A DNA stretch of 13,498 nt from DATAVK01 sp036267755 (GCA_036267755.1 DATAVK010000093.1:1-13498); one strand, 5' to 3'; shown: positions 1-8,184, counted from the stretch's first letter. Program-made: numbers and translations. The notes: generated by a model from the letters alone, not told the origin.

Positions 1-49
1 AACGCGGGGAGACTTTTGCTCGCCCAGCGAGCAAAAGTCTCCCCGCGTT
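1..49. terminator. Perfect 23-bp inverted repeat, likely transcription terminator
   Basis: Bases 1-23 are the exact reverse complement of bases 27-49, with a 3-base loop (CCA). The repeat lies 20 bp past the stop codon of the histidine kinase gene, so on the minus strand it is well placed to end the asnB/regulator/kinase transcript. The T/A run sits inside the stem, not after it, so this is not a textbook U-tract terminator. Being symmetrical it could also stop transcription entering from the left. The stem begins at the first base of the window and may extend further. Confidence 0.7.
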
Positions 50-69
50 GGGACGGGGGTTGGGCGGCG

Positions 70-2043
70 TCAGGCCCGGTCGGGCAGCCGGACGGCGAAC
101 ACGCTGCCGACCCCGACCTCGCTGCGCACGGTGATCGTCCCGCCCTGCGCCTCGACGAGGTGCCGGGTGATCGCCAGCCCGAGTCCGCTGCCACCGCCGG
201 CCCGCCCGCGCGAGCGCTCGGCCCGCCAGAAGCGGGAGAACACCTTGGGCAGGTCCTCGGCGCTGATCCCGACGCCGGTGTCGGACACCTCGATGCGGAC
301 GGCGCCGGCCCCGACCCAGGCCCGGACGATCACCGTGCCGCCGGCCGGCGTGTACCGCACCGCGTTGGACACCAGGTTGTTCAGGATCTGATGCAGCCGG
401 TTCGGGTCGGTGGAGATCTCGACCGGCGCCGGGCAGTCGATCTCGATCGTCACACCGCGATCGGCCGCCTCGACCCGATGCGCGCCGACGGCCTGGACGA
501 CGAAGGCGCTCACGTCGACGAGCTCGGGATGGAACACGAGCTTGCCGGCGTCGGCCAGCGCGAGATCCTGCAGGTCCTCGATGACGTGCTGCAGCAAGCC
601 GCTCTCCTCGAGCAGCGAGGCGATCAGCTCCGGGTCGGGCTCGGCCAGGCCGTCCTGAACCGCCTCCAGCCAGCCGCGGATGTTGCCGAGCGGGGTCCGC
701 AGCTCGTGCGCGACGTCGCTGACCATGTCCTTGCGCCGGGTCTCGGCCTCGCCGAGTTCGGCGGCCATCCGGTTGAACGCGACCCCGAGCTCGCCGATCT
801 CGCCGCCGCGCGGCGGCCGAACCCGCGCCGAACGGTCACCCGCGCCGACGCGGCCGGCCGCGGTGGTCAGCGCGCGCAACGGCCGGACGAGCCGGGTCGC
901 GGCGAACGCACACACCGCGATGGTGAGCGCCAGGATCGCCGCGGCCGCGAGCGCGATGCGCCACAGGCCCTGCCGGGTGATCCCGGCCTTCGCGGCCGTC
1001 GGCGCGGCGTCGCTGATGTAGAGCTGCGCCGGCGGCGCGACGTAGGGTGTCAGCTGCTCACGTCGCGCGGTCTCGACACACTCGCTCAGCCTCGGTTCGA
1101 CGGCGGCCGCCGTCGCGATCTGGTCGCTCAGCCACGACGGGTCCTCGAGGCCGATCAGCCCGCCCTTGTTGTCGATCGCGTTCGAACCGACCAACACGTA
1201 GGGCGAATCAGGTTTGGTCGACAGACAGGTGTTGATCAACCGGACGAGCTGCTTGCTGGCCCGCAGCTCGGTCGCCGTCGCCCTACGCAGGGCCGCGGAG
1301 CCGCACGACGATCCCTTCGACATGATGTCCTCGGACAGCGCGCTGCGGCCGTTGGGCAACGTGCTGACCTGCAGCTCGCCCGACCCGCTCGGCGATCCGG
1401 TCCCCGACGTCGGCTCGCCGGTCGCGTCCGAGTTCGCACCACTTGCCCCGACCCCGCCGGTCACGCTCACCGGCGCCTCGACCGGCGCCGATTCCACCGA
1501 CCCGACGGCCGGCGGCGGTGCGTACGAAACCTTGCTCGTCGGCAGCGTGGACGGCTGCCCGCCGGTCAGGCACGAGACCACGTGCTCGGCCACCGAACGC
1601 AGGTAGCGCTTCTCACCGGCGGTGAGCTCGAACGGCCCGACGGCACGTAGATCGATGCCGTCGCTCGATGAGGTGTCCCCGCCGGTCGCGACAGCCAGCG
1701 GGTTGACCACCGCCGACGGCGTCCCGTCGGTCGGCACCGTGGGTTCGACCGCGGAGCTGGCGAGCAGGCCACCTTCGGAGGTCGCGAGGGTGATCTCGCG
1801 ACCGGTCCGCTTCGCCAGGGACATCACGGTCGGGTCGACGCCCGCCCACGTCTTGTGCGTCGCGGCGAAGCCGACGAGGCGATCGAGGATCAGGCTGTCA
1901 CTGGACAGGTTCGAGGTGTAGCGATGCTGGATGGCCGAGGACGTGCTGATGGACGCGATCCACGCCGTCGCCGCGATCGAGCACGTGGCGATCGCCACGC
2001 ACATGACGAGCAGCCGGACGAGCAGGCTATGGCGACGGCGCAT
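70..2043 (-). CDS. Two-component sensor histidine kinase with large extracytoplasmic sensor domain
   Basis: A 657-residue membrane sensor kinase that should autophosphorylate on His and pass phosphate to the adjacent response regulator. Residues ~8-31 and ~360-383 are membrane segments, so ~330 residues lie outside the membrane. HAMP spans ~384-434. The HisKA H-box is at ~440-451 with His446 in the sequence HELRTP. The ATPase domain has an N-box (~552-560), a G1 box DTGVG (588-592), an F-box (602-605) and a G2 box GSGLGLA (618-624). The outer domain has four cysteines (158, 247, 273, 322), suggesting disulfides, and a Gly/Ser/Thr/Pro-rich stretch (~195-225) that is probably disordered. The ligand is unknown. 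The ATG overlaps the end of the regulator gene by 17 bp, implying translational coupling. The kinase assignment is firm; the signal is not predictable. Confidence 0.95.
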   Translation of the reverse strand: MRRRHSLLVRLLVMCVAIATCSIAATAWIASISTSSAIQHRYTSNLSSDSLILDRLVGFAATHKTWAGVDPTVMSLAKRTGREITLATSEGGLLASSAVEPTVPTDGTPSAVVNPLAVATGGDTSSSDGIDLRAVGPFELTAGEKRYLRSVAEHVVSCLTGGQPSTLPTSKVSYAPPPAVGSVESAPVEAPVSVTGGVGASGANSDATGEPTSGTGSPSGSGELQVSTLPNGRSALSEDIMSKGSSCGSAALRRATATELRASKQLVRLINTCLSTKPDSPYVLVGSNAIDNKGGLIGLEDPSWLSDQIATAAAVEPRLSECVETARREQLTPYVAPPAQLYISDAAPTAAKAGITRQGLWRIALAAAAILALTIAVCAFAATRLVRPLRALTTAAGRVGAGDRSARVRPPRGGEIGELGVAFNRMAAELGEAETRRKDMVSDVAHELRTPLGNIRGWLEAVQDGLAEPDPELIASLLEESGLLQHVIEDLQDLALADAGKLVFHPELVDVSAFVVQAVGAHRVEAADRGVTIEIDCPAPVEISTDPNRLHQILNNLVSNAVRYTPAGGTVIVRAWVGAGAVRIEVSDTGVGISAEDLPKVFSRFWRAERSRGRAGGGSGLGLAITRHLVEAQGGTITVRSEVGVGSVFAVRLPDRA

Positions 2044-2734
2044 CGGCGTCCGCCTCGACGAGCTTGTACCCGACGCCGTACACGGTGACGAGGTGCTCGG
2101 GTTTTCGCGGATCGGTCTCGAGCTTGCGGCGCAGGTTCATCACGTGGACGTCGATGGAACGCTCGCTGAAGTAGTCGGTGCCGCCGTGCACGCGTTCGAG
2201 CAGCTGGCGGCGGGTGAACACCCGCCCCGGGCTGGTGACGAACGCGAGCAGCAGGTCGAACTCGGCCGGTGTGCACTCGATCGGCGCACCGCGGCGGCGC
2301 ACCTCGTGCCGCTCCGGGTCGACCTGCAGCGCCCCGACGGTGATCACCTGGCCGCTGGCCGGGCGGCGGGCCAGGCTGCGGCGCAGCACCGCGCGCACCC
2401 GGGCCACGAGTTCGCGCGGGCTGAACGGTTTGGTCAGGTAGTCGTCGGCGCCGAGGTAGAGGCCGAGCAGCAGGTCGTTCTCGGTCGAGCGTGCAGTGAG
2501 CATGACGATCGGGATGCCGTCCTCCCCACCGAGTTCGCGGCACACCTCGAGGCCGTCGACGTTCGGCATCATGACGTCGAGGACGAGCAGGTCGGGACGG
2601 TCGAGCCGGGCCGCGGCGATCGCCGCGGCGCCGTCGTGCACGACCGTGACGGCGTAGCCCTCGCGCTCGAGGTAACGGCGGACGAGCTCGGCCTGCTTCG
2701 GGTCGTCCTCGGCAACCAGCACCTGGGTGCTCAC
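2027..2734 (-). CDS. OmpR/PhoB-family response regulator
   Basis: A 235-residue DNA-binding response regulator, cytoplasmic partner of the kinase encoded immediately downstream. The receiver domain (~1-118) has the acidic pair Glu9/Asp10, phospho-acceptor Asp53 in LVLDVMMP, Thr80, and Lys102 in LTKPF. The C-terminal half (~130-228) is a winged helix of the OmpR type, with TPAEFDLL, RRQLLERV and the recognition-helix region RSIDVHVMNLRRKL. The GTG at 2734 is preferred over the ATG at 2797, because homology starts at STQVLVAEDD and the extra 21 residues would come from non-family sequence next to the asnB stop. No strong ribosome site precedes the GTG; translation may depend on transcription from asnB 70 bp upstream. 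Target genes are unknown; asnB is a candidate by proximity only. Confidence 0.93.
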   Translation of the reverse strand: MSTQVLVAEDDPKQAELVRRYLEREGYAVTVVHDGAAAIAAARLDRPDLLVLDVMMPNVDGLEVCRELGGEDGIPIVMLTARSTENDLLLGLYLGADDYLTKPFSPRELVARVRAVLRRSLARRPASGQVITVGALQVDPERHEVRRRGAPIECTPAEFDLLLAFVTSPGRVFTRRQLLERVHGGTDYFSERSIDVHVMNLRRKLETDPRKPEHLVTVYGVGYKLVEADADAPSP

Positions 2735-2804
2735 GCCCGTCGTCGCTTCGCTCCGGGCGGGCGCGCAGAGACGCCATGCGCATTGATCGCTCGGCAAGCC
2801 TCGC

Positions 2805-4691
2805 TCACGTCATCACGATGCCAGGTTGGCGGACCTTGCTCACGAACACGTCGTACCAGATCGCGAACACGAGCAGGGTCCAGATCTTGCGGCTGTGGTC
2901 GGCCGGGCCGGCCCGGTGCGCGCGCAGCAGCTCCAGACCGCGGTCGAGGTCGACGACCGCGCGGGCGTCGGAATCGGCCAGGACGGCGGCGGCCCACTCG
3001 TACATCTCGGCCCGCAGCCAGACCCGGATCGGCGTCGGGAAACCGAGCTTCACCCGGTCGACGATCGGGTCGGGGACGACGCCGCGCAGCGCCTGCCGCA
3101 GGGCGAGCTTCGTCTGCTGCGAGCGGGCCGGGAGCTTCATCCGGGTCGGCAGGTGCTCGGCCGCGGCGAACACGGCCGGGTCGAGGAACGGCACCCGGAC
3201 CTCGAGTGAGTGCGCCATCGACATCCGGTCGGCCTTGCGCAGGATGTCGCCGGGTAGCCACGTCCCGAGATCGACGAACTGCATCGCGGCAACGCCGTCC
3301 ACCCCGGCCGCCCGCGCGTAGAGCGGGGCGGTGATGTCGGTGTAGCGCACGGCCGGGTCGTAGCGGCGCAGCAGCGCCCGCTTCTCGTCCTCGGTGAACA
3401 TCCGCGCGTTGCCGTAATAGCGCTCGGCGATCGGGGTGGCGCCCCGTTCGAGCAGGCTGCGACCACGCATCCCCTCGGGCAGCGCCCCGGCCACCCGTCG
3501 CAGGGCCGCCCGGATCGGCCCGGGCAGGCCGGTCAGCGGTCGCAACGACAGCGGCTCGCGGTAGATCGGGTAGCCGGCGAACAGCTCGTCGGCGCCCTCG
3601 CCGGACACGACGACCTTCACCTGCCGGGCCGCCTCCCGGGCGACGAAGTACAGCGGGACGAGGGCCGGATCGGCGACCGGATCGTCGAGGTGCCAGACGA
3701 TGCGCGGCAGCGCGTCCATCATCATCTGCGCGTCCACCCGCACGACCTGGTTGTGGACGCCGAGACGGCGGGCGCTGTCCTGCGCGACCTCGGCCTCGCT
3801 GTAGCCCTCGACCTCTAGAGCAGCGGTGAACGTCAACAGGTCGGGGTTCACCTCGCGGGCGAACGCGACGACCGCGGTCGAGTCGATCCCGCTGGACAGG
3901 AACGCGCCGACCGGCACGTCCGCGCGCAGGTGGGCGTGGACGCTGTCGCGCAACGCGTCGCGGATCGCCCGGATCGCGCCCTGCGGGTCGGCCGGCGGCT
4001 GCGGCCGGAACTGCGGCCGGGCCCAGCGCACCCGCTCGACCGCGCCGGCCGGGTCGACCCGGATCGCCTCGCCGGCGCCGACGTGGCCGATCCCGCCGAG
4101 CAACCCCAGCGGCTCGGGCACGTACTGGTAGGTCAGGTAGTGCGACAGCGCGGCCGGGTCGGGGCCGACGCCGGCCGCCGCGCTGACGAAGGGCAGCAGC
4201 GCCTTCTGCTCACTCGCGGCGACGACGCCGGCGGCGGTCCGCACGAAGCACAGCGGCTTGATGCCGAACCGGTCGCGCGCGGCGAAGGCGCGCCGTTCCA
4301 GGCGATCCCAGATCACGAATGCGAACATGCCGCGCAGCCGGGGCAGCGCCGCCTCACCCCAGTAGTGATAGGCGGCGACGAGCACCTCGGTGTCGCCGTC
4401 GGTCACGAACGGCGCGCCGTACTCGCGGGCCAGTTCGGCCCGCAGCCCGGCGTGGTTGTAGATCTCGCCGTTGAACACCACGACGTAGCGGCCGAGGTAG
4501 TGCAACGGCTGGCTGCTGCGCTCCAGGTCGACGATCGACAGCCGTTTGAACGCCAGTGCGGCGTGCTCGTCGCACCAGGAACCGGATTCGTCCGGGCCGC
4601 GGTGCGTCAGCACCTGCGCGGCTTCGCCGACGGCGGCGGCCCGGGCCGCCGCGTCCGGGGACGGGCTCAGATACGCGAGGAAGCCACACAC
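2805..4691 (-). CDS. asnB: Asparagine synthetase (glutamine-hydrolysing)
   Basis: A 628-residue class II glutamine amidotransferase that makes asparagine from aspartate, ATP and glutamine-derived ammonia. The GTG start places Cys2 (the glutaminase nucleophile) directly after the initiator, as the family requires. Glutamine-site motifs are HRGPDES (30-36), KRLSIVD (49-55), FNGEIYN (73-79) and DGDTE (98-102). The synthetase half has the ATP-pyrophosphatase loop SSGIDS (266-271) and the later GEGADELFAGYP motif. The length is normal for the bacterial family. GAGGAA lies 10 bases before the GTG (4704-4709). Actinomycetes use AsnB-type enzymes both for housekeeping and for amidating secondary-metabolite or cell-wall substrates. 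The neighbours here give no biosynthetic cluster, so an Asn or amidation role beyond the family is not asserted. It is followed 70 bp later by the response regulator on the same strand, possibly one transcript. Confidence 0.93.
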   Translation of the reverse strand: MCGFLAYLSPSPDAAARAAAVGEAAQVLTHRGPDESGSWCDEHAALAFKRLSIVDLERSSQPLHYLGRYVVVFNGEIYNHAGLRAELAREYGAPFVTDGDTEVLVAAYHYWGEAALPRLRGMFAFVIWDRLERRAFAARDRFGIKPLCFVRTAAGVVAASEQKALLPFVSAAAGVGPDPAALSHYLTYQYVPEPLGLLGGIGHVGAGEAIRVDPAGAVERVRWARPQFRPQPPADPQGAIRAIRDALRDSVHAHLRADVPVGAFLSSGIDSTAVVAFAREVNPDLLTFTAALEVEGYSEAEVAQDSARRLGVHNQVVRVDAQMMMDALPRIVWHLDDPVADPALVPLYFVAREAARQVKVVVSGEGADELFAGYPIYREPLSLRPLTGLPGPIRAALRRVAGALPEGMRGRSLLERGATPIAERYYGNARMFTEDEKRALLRRYDPAVRYTDITAPLYARAAGVDGVAAMQFVDLGTWLPGDILRKADRMSMAHSLEVRVPFLDPAVFAAAEHLPTRMKLPARSQQTKLALRQALRGVVPDPIVDRVKLGFPTPIRVWLRAEMYEWAAAVLADSDARAVVDLDRGLELLRAHRAGPADHSRKIWTLLVFAIWYDVFVSKVRQPGIVMT

Positions 4692-4750
4692 ACCGGGCCA
4701 CGGTTCCTCACAACTATGAGCAACCTGTTTCGATGCCGTGTTGATCTGCC

Positions 4751-4770
4751 CCGGACGTCCGGTCGACCGG
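4751..4770. promoter_or_regulatory. Two overlapping 12-bp palindromes upstream of asnB
   Basis: CCGGACGTCCGG (4751-4762) and CCGGTCGACCGG (4759-4770) are both perfect palindromes and share four bases. They lie 60-80 bp before the asnB GTG, where an operator could sit. Such GC palindromes arise by chance fairly often in DNA this GC-rich, so a regulatory role is only a possibility. Confidence 0.2.
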
Positions 4771-4797
4771 TCCGCGGTGGCCGGCGCCCCCGGACCC

Positions 4798-4835
4798 GAC
4801 AGCGCCGCCGGAACGGGGGCACCGGCGGCCCTGTC
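4798..4835. terminator. GC-rich hairpin after the S53 peptidase gene
   Basis: GACAG-c-GCCGCCGG (4798-4811) pairs with CCGGCGGC-c-CTGTC (4822-4835), a 13-bp stem with one C:C mismatch and a 10-base loop. It starts 14 bp past the peptidase stop on the minus strand. There is no T-tract. The hairpin separates the peptidase transcript from asnB, which is on the same strand and starts at 4691. Confidence 0.55.
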
Positions 4836-4848
4836 GTCGGGGGCCGGG

Positions 4849-6198
4849 TCAGAAGGCCCCGGTTCCGTTCGGGCTGCCCAGCCCGGTCGGGCCGTCGTAG
4901 CCGGTCGTTCCGGTGCACAGGTAGCTGCCCCCGCACGAGCCGTTCGAGCCGGACGTCACGTCGAACAGCGCGCCCGGATCGGCGTACGGGGACGAGCCGT
5001 CCGTGACCGCGTTGCCGGCCAGCGCGTACACCGACGCGATCAGTGGCGAGGCCAGGCTGGTGCCGCCGACCTGGGCCCAGCCGTCGAGGCCCTGGGCCAG
5101 CCCGAGGGCGAGCAGCAGGTCGCAGATCACTCCGCCGCCGCAGCTGCTGTACGTGTCGTAGATGCCCAGGCCGGTAGCCGGGTCGGCGTCGGCGGCCACG
5201 TCGGCCACCGTGCGCTTCGTGCAGCCGGTGTCGTGCTGCCACGCCGGCTTCGCCTCGATCGTCGAGCAGCCGCTCCCGGCGCCGGACCACACCGTCTCAG
5301 TCCAGCCGCGCGCGTTGCTCGCCGCCTTGAGGCTGGTGCCGCCGACCGCCGTGACATATGGCGAGGCGGCCGGCCACTCGACGCCGTAACCGCCGTCGCC
5401 GGAGGACGCGGTGATCGCCACGCCCGGGTGATCGAGGTGGCTGTCCGACGCCGTCTCGGTGGCGTCCTCGGCGCCGCCGTAGCTGTTGGACACCGCGACG
5501 GCGCCGAGCCGCACGGCGGTGTCGACGGCGGTCATGAGCGGCGCGTCGTCGGGCGTGGTGGCCTCGACCAGCAGGATGTGGCAGGTGGGGCAGGCCGACG
5601 AAACGGCGTCGAGATCGAGGCTGATCTCCTCGGCCCAACCGGGATCACCGGTCGGTAGGGGGCTCGCGGCACCGGTCTGGTTGACCTTCTTGAAGCAGCC
5701 GTTCGCCGTGGTGCAGGCGGGCAACCCGTACGCGCTGCGGTAGGTCGCGAGATCGGTCTCGGCCTTCGGGTCGTCGTAGGCGTCGACGATCCCGACGGTG
5801 CGCCCGGCGGCGTCGAGGCCGGCCAGCTTGTACGCCGACTGGATCTGGGTCGGGCCGAGGCCGAGCGGCCCCTTGGTGGCGTCCGGGCCGCGCCCGTTCG
5901 CGGAGATGACCTGGCCGAAGCAGGTGACGCCGTGCCTGCGGGCCGCCGGGAGCAGGGTCTTCGACGCATGGTTGGCCGGGTTGGCGCAGCCGAAGTCCAG
6001 CAGCGAACCGACCAGCTGCTTCACCGGCGACGCGCCCGCCGTGCCCGCCGCTGTGGGCACCGTGGGCACTGTGGGCACCGTGGGCACCGTGGGCACAGCG
6101 CCCGCGCTCGGGGCGGTGCCCACGAGCGTGAGACAAGCGAGCGCGACGGCCGGGACGGCGGCGAGCAGGCGACGGCGACGGGACGAGGCAGAGAACAT
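4849..6198 (-). CDS. Secreted S53 family (sedolisin-like) serine-carboxyl peptidase
   Basis: A 449-residue exported endopeptidase of the sedolisin fold. The ATG at 6198 is chosen over the in-frame ATG at 6213 because AGGTGG (6205-6210) stands 6 bases before it and overlaps the other start. The N-terminus is basic (RRRR) followed by a hydrophobic segment to ~Ala34, typical of a signal peptide. Five VPT repeats follow (~35-49). The catalytic pair Glu191 and Asp195 lies in EISLD, the oxyanion Asp268 in SSGDGG, and the nucleophile Ser381 in GGTSLASP. The C-terminal Gly-rich DVTSG and GYDGPTGLGSP segments match the family's calcium site. Twelve cysteines suggest disulfides. The usual ~170-residue Pro-kumamolisin activation domain is not recognisable; only ~70 residues precede the catalytic core. 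The substrate is unknown. Confidence 0.9.
   Translation of the reverse strand: MFSASSRRRRLLAAVPAVALACLTLVGTAPSAGAVPTVPTVPTVPTVPTAAGTAGASPVKQLVGSLLDFGCANPANHASKTLLPAARRHGVTCFGQVISANGRGPDATKGPLGLGPTQIQSAYKLAGLDAAGRTVGIVDAYDDPKAETDLATYRSAYGLPACTTANGCFKKVNQTGAASPLPTGDPGWAEEISLDLDAVSSACPTCHILLVEATTPDDAPLMTAVDTAVRLGAVAVSNSYGGAEDATETASDSHLDHPGVAITASSGDGGYGVEWPAASPYVTAVGGTSLKAASNARGWTETVWSGAGSGCSTIEAKPAWQHDTGCTKRTVADVAADADPATGLGIYDTYSSCGGGVICDLLLALGLAQGLDGWAQVGGTSLASPLIASVYALAGNAVTDGSSPYADPGALFDVTSGSNGSCGGSYLCTGTTGYDGPTGLGSPNGTGAF
6053..6097. repeat. Five 9-bp tandem repeats encoding VPT
   Basis: Five head-to-tail copies of GTGGGCACC, two differing in the last base, sit inside the peptidase gene just after its signal peptide. 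Read on the minus strand they encode five VPT tripeptides. The unit length is a multiple of three, so gain or loss of copies would keep the frame. Confidence 0.9.
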
Positions 6199-6441
6199 GT
6201 GGGGCCACCTCATGGACAGGCGCGGAGCGACCGCGCAACAACTGCTGAGGCGACCGGCCCCGACAGATACGCGGTTAGCGTGGCAGATCGTCCGTTATGT
6301 GAGCGTTCAACGCCGATCACTCGAATGTGGACGTGCCCGGGCAGGTCGGGTCGGACATCGCGGCACCCGTTCGCGGCGCAATGTCCGGGGTCGCGAATAA
6401 CGTGAGACCCGAGGCCCCGACCCCACTTTTCGAGGAGAGTC
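6199..6441. promoter_or_regulatory. Divergent intergenic region between peptidase and isochorismatase-family genes
   Basis: This 243-bp stretch lies between the minus-strand peptidase start and the plus-strand hydrolase start, and must hold both promoters unless either gene is read from afar. Ribosome sites are visible: AGGTGG at 6205-6210 (minus strand) and GAGGAG at 6432-6437 (plus strand). I see no convincing -35/-10 pair and no strong operator palindrome. Confidence 0.5.
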
Positions 6442-6993
6442 ATGACCACGCTGACCGACCGTCCGAACACCGCGCTACTCGTGATCGACGTCCAGAACGA
6501 CGTCGTGGCCGGCACGCACAACCGCGACGGCGTCGTCGCCAACATCGCCACCCTGGTCGACAAGGCCCGCGCCGCGAGCGTGCCGGTCGTATGGGTGCAG
6601 CACTCCAGCGAGCACCTGCCCGAGGGCAGCGACGGCTGGCGTTACGTCCCGGAACTGACCCTGGACGACGCCGAGCCGGTCGTTCACAAGCGCTACCCCG
6701 ACTCGTTCGAGGAGACCGATCTCGAGGCGGTGCTCGCGGGGCAGAAGACCGGTCGCTTGATCGTCGCCGGGGCGCAGACCGACGAATGCGTCCGGTCCAC
6801 GCTGCACGGGGCGATCGTGCGGGGTTACGACGCCACCCTGGTCAGCGACGCCCACACGACCGAGGACCTCAGCGAGTGGGGCGCCCCCACCCCCGACAAG
6901 GTCATCGACCACACGAACCTCTACTGGCAGAACCACACCGCGCCCGGGCGGCAGGCTGGCACGGTGAGCACCGACGCCGTCGACTTCGGCTGA
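6442..6993 (+). CDS. Isochorismatase-family cysteine hydrolase
   Basis: A 183-residue cytoplasmic hydrolase of the isochorismatase/nicotinamidase-like fold. The catalytic triad is visible: Asp16 in LLVIDVQND, Lys83 in VVHKRYPDSF, and Cys116 in AGAQTDECVRST, the last within the region that usually carries the cis-peptide. The whole fold is present and the length is normal. GAGGAG ends 4 bases before the ATG. Family members cleave isochorismate, nicotinamide, N-carbamoyl compounds or ureido acids, and the sequence does not discriminate between them. The metal-binding histidines of true nicotinamidases are not obvious. It stands alone, divergent from the peptidase and convergent with the acetyltransferase, so context gives no pathway. 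Confidence 0.92.
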   Translation: MTTLTDRPNTALLVIDVQNDVVAGTHNRDGVVANIATLVDKARAASVPVVWVQHSSEHLPEGSDGWRYVPELTLDDAEPVVHKRYPDSFEETDLEAVLAGQKTGRLIVAGAQTDECVRSTLHGAIVRGYDATLVSDAHTTEDLSEWGAPTPDKVIDHTNLYWQNHTAPGRQAGTVSTDAVDFG

Positions 6994-7016
6994 GCCGCTG
7001 GCGCCCGCTTCAGCCG
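6987..7016. terminator. Possible shared terminator of two convergent genes
   Basis: CGGCTGA (6987-6993) and TCAGCCG (7010-7016) are exact reverse complements separated by 16 bases. They lie at the 3' ends of the convergent hydrolase and acetyltransferase genes, so the stem contains the hydrolase stop codon. The arms are short and there is no T-tract, so this is tentative. Confidence 0.3.
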
Positions 7017-7022
7017 GCCGGG

Positions 7023-7889
7023 TCAGGCGTCGCGGTAGCGGTCGCGCCGCTGCGGAAGTGGCCGGAAGCCCGCTGACTCGTAGGTGGCGACGGCACCGGC
7101 ATTGGCGCTCGGGGTGCACACGATCGCGCTGGATGCGCCCAGCTCGCGCAGCGCGGCCGCCGCGGCGACGCTGATCGCCGTGCCGTAGCCGTGGCCACGG
7201 TGTTCGCGATGCACGCCCATCGGCTCGAGCAACCCGGGCCGGCCGGGACCGGCCGACCACACCGTCACCGCCGCGACCGCCTTGCCCGCCCCGTCGTACC
7301 CGATCAGGCACCGGGCGTCGGCGTAGGGCGAGCCGGCCGCCATCGCCTGCCAGTGCTCGTCGCTGAACGTCGACCGGACGAACGACGCCCGGTGTGTGGC
7401 CGTCCTTAGGGCGGCTTGCTCCGCTCCGATCACCTCGATCCGCAGGCGCGGGCCGGGCACCGGCTCGGCGAGGTCGCGGCGCAGCGGGGTCCACGCCTCG
7501 TCGGCGGGCCAGCCGCCGTCGGACAGCAGATCGTGGACCAGCGCGCCGGACGGCGCCTCGACGCTCACCCTTCCCACCGGCAATACGCCGCGCGCCGCGT
7601 CGCTCACGTCCTCGACGAGCCGGTGGGCCAGCTCGTCGTCGCGCTGAGCGTCCGGCGCCGTCGTCACCCGCAACAGGGTGGGCCCGTCCAGCAACCCCAC
7701 GGCGAGAATCCGTCCGTCCCGGCGCCAGATCCGCACCGCTGCGGCCGTCGCCGCGGCGCCGAAGCGCCAGAACCAGCCGAGGTCTCCCGGATGCAGTTGC
7801 ATCGGCGCGCCGTCGGACTGCCACTCCCGAAGCGCAGCCACAGCCGCGCTCAGCCCGCCGATGCCCGGCTGTTCCAACCCGATCGACAT
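7023..7889 (-). CDS. GNAT family N-acetyltransferase
   Basis: A 288-residue protein whose C-terminal half is a GNAT domain. The acetyl-CoA-binding motif A is at ~222-238 (MGVHREHRGHGYGTAI), followed by a helix and the motif-B-like ending ANAGAVATYESAGFRPL (~263-278). The N-terminal half (~1-145) is not a clear motif-bearing GNAT domain, but its size suits a degenerate second domain, as in two-domain GNATs. The ATG at 7889 is chosen because upstream in-frame sequence is Arg/Pro/Asp-rich with no family features. The ribosome site is weak. The substrate cannot be told; amines, amino acids, antibiotics and protein N-termini are all possible. It is convergent with the isochorismatase-family gene. 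Confidence 0.85.
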   Translation of the reverse strand: MSIGLEQPGIGGLSAAVAALREWQSDGAPMQLHPGDLGWFWRFGAAATAAAVRIWRRDGRILAVGLLDGPTLLRVTTAPDAQRDDELAHRLVEDVSDAARGVLPVGRVSVEAPSGALVHDLLSDGGWPADEAWTPLRRDLAEPVPGPRLRIEVIGAEQAALRTATHRASFVRSTFSDEHWQAMAAGSPYADARCLIGYDGAGKAVAAVTVWSAGPGRPGLLEPMGVHREHRGHGYGTAISVAAAAALRELGASSAIVCTPSANAGAVATYESAGFRPLPQRRDRYRDA

Positions 7890-8184
7890 GTCCCGATCAC
7901 ACACCCCGCACCGACCGTCCGCACCCGGATTTCGGCGCTCGGCGCGAGGTGACTCGCCGACGTTGTCGGCCACGGCGCGGATCGGCCTCACCCAACGAGC
8001 GACCGCCGAAGGTGGGCGACCCCTCGAACGCCCGGCTACGGCGCCGATCGAATCCGGTGGCGGACGGCAGACCCATCCTTATCCACACCCGGCGTGTATC
8101 CGGCGGGGGGTATGAGGATCGCCTCGGAACACAGCCCACGAAATCCTTGGGTGGCCCGAGCCCGCGCCGATCGACGTCGGGTAT
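7890..8184. other. Intergenic region with no gene seen
   Basis: This 295-bp region lies between two minus-strand genes, the reductase ending at 8185 and the acetyltransferase starting at 7889. It should hold the acetyltransferase promoter. A 6-bp-stem hairpin GCCGAC-GTT-GTCGGC is at 7956-7970. I see no coding frame with homology and no convincing promoter boxes. Confidence 0.5.

Noticed and set aside
16..1650. 544-codon plus-strand open frame opposite the histidine kinase
   Set aside because: It is an antisense shadow of a clear kinase gene, with Arg/Asp/Gly-rich composition and no recognisable domain.
2735..2797. Upstream ATG start for the response regulator at 2797
   Set aside because: The added 21 residues are unlike the family and lie in the gap after asnB; the receiver domain begins right after the GTG at 2734.
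1931..3334. Long plus-strand open frame opposite the regulator and asnB
   Set aside because: It is antisense to two firmly identified genes and crosses their boundary; GC bias produces it.
6475..7824. 449-codon minus-strand open frame across two genes
   Set aside because: It overlaps both the isochorismatase-family gene and the acetyltransferase in other frames and has Arg-rich composition.
8095..8116. CsoR-like metal operator suggested by GGGGGGTAT next to a TATCC sequence
   Set aside because: Only one half has the C/G run; the dyad is not symmetrical and there is no copper gene nearby.
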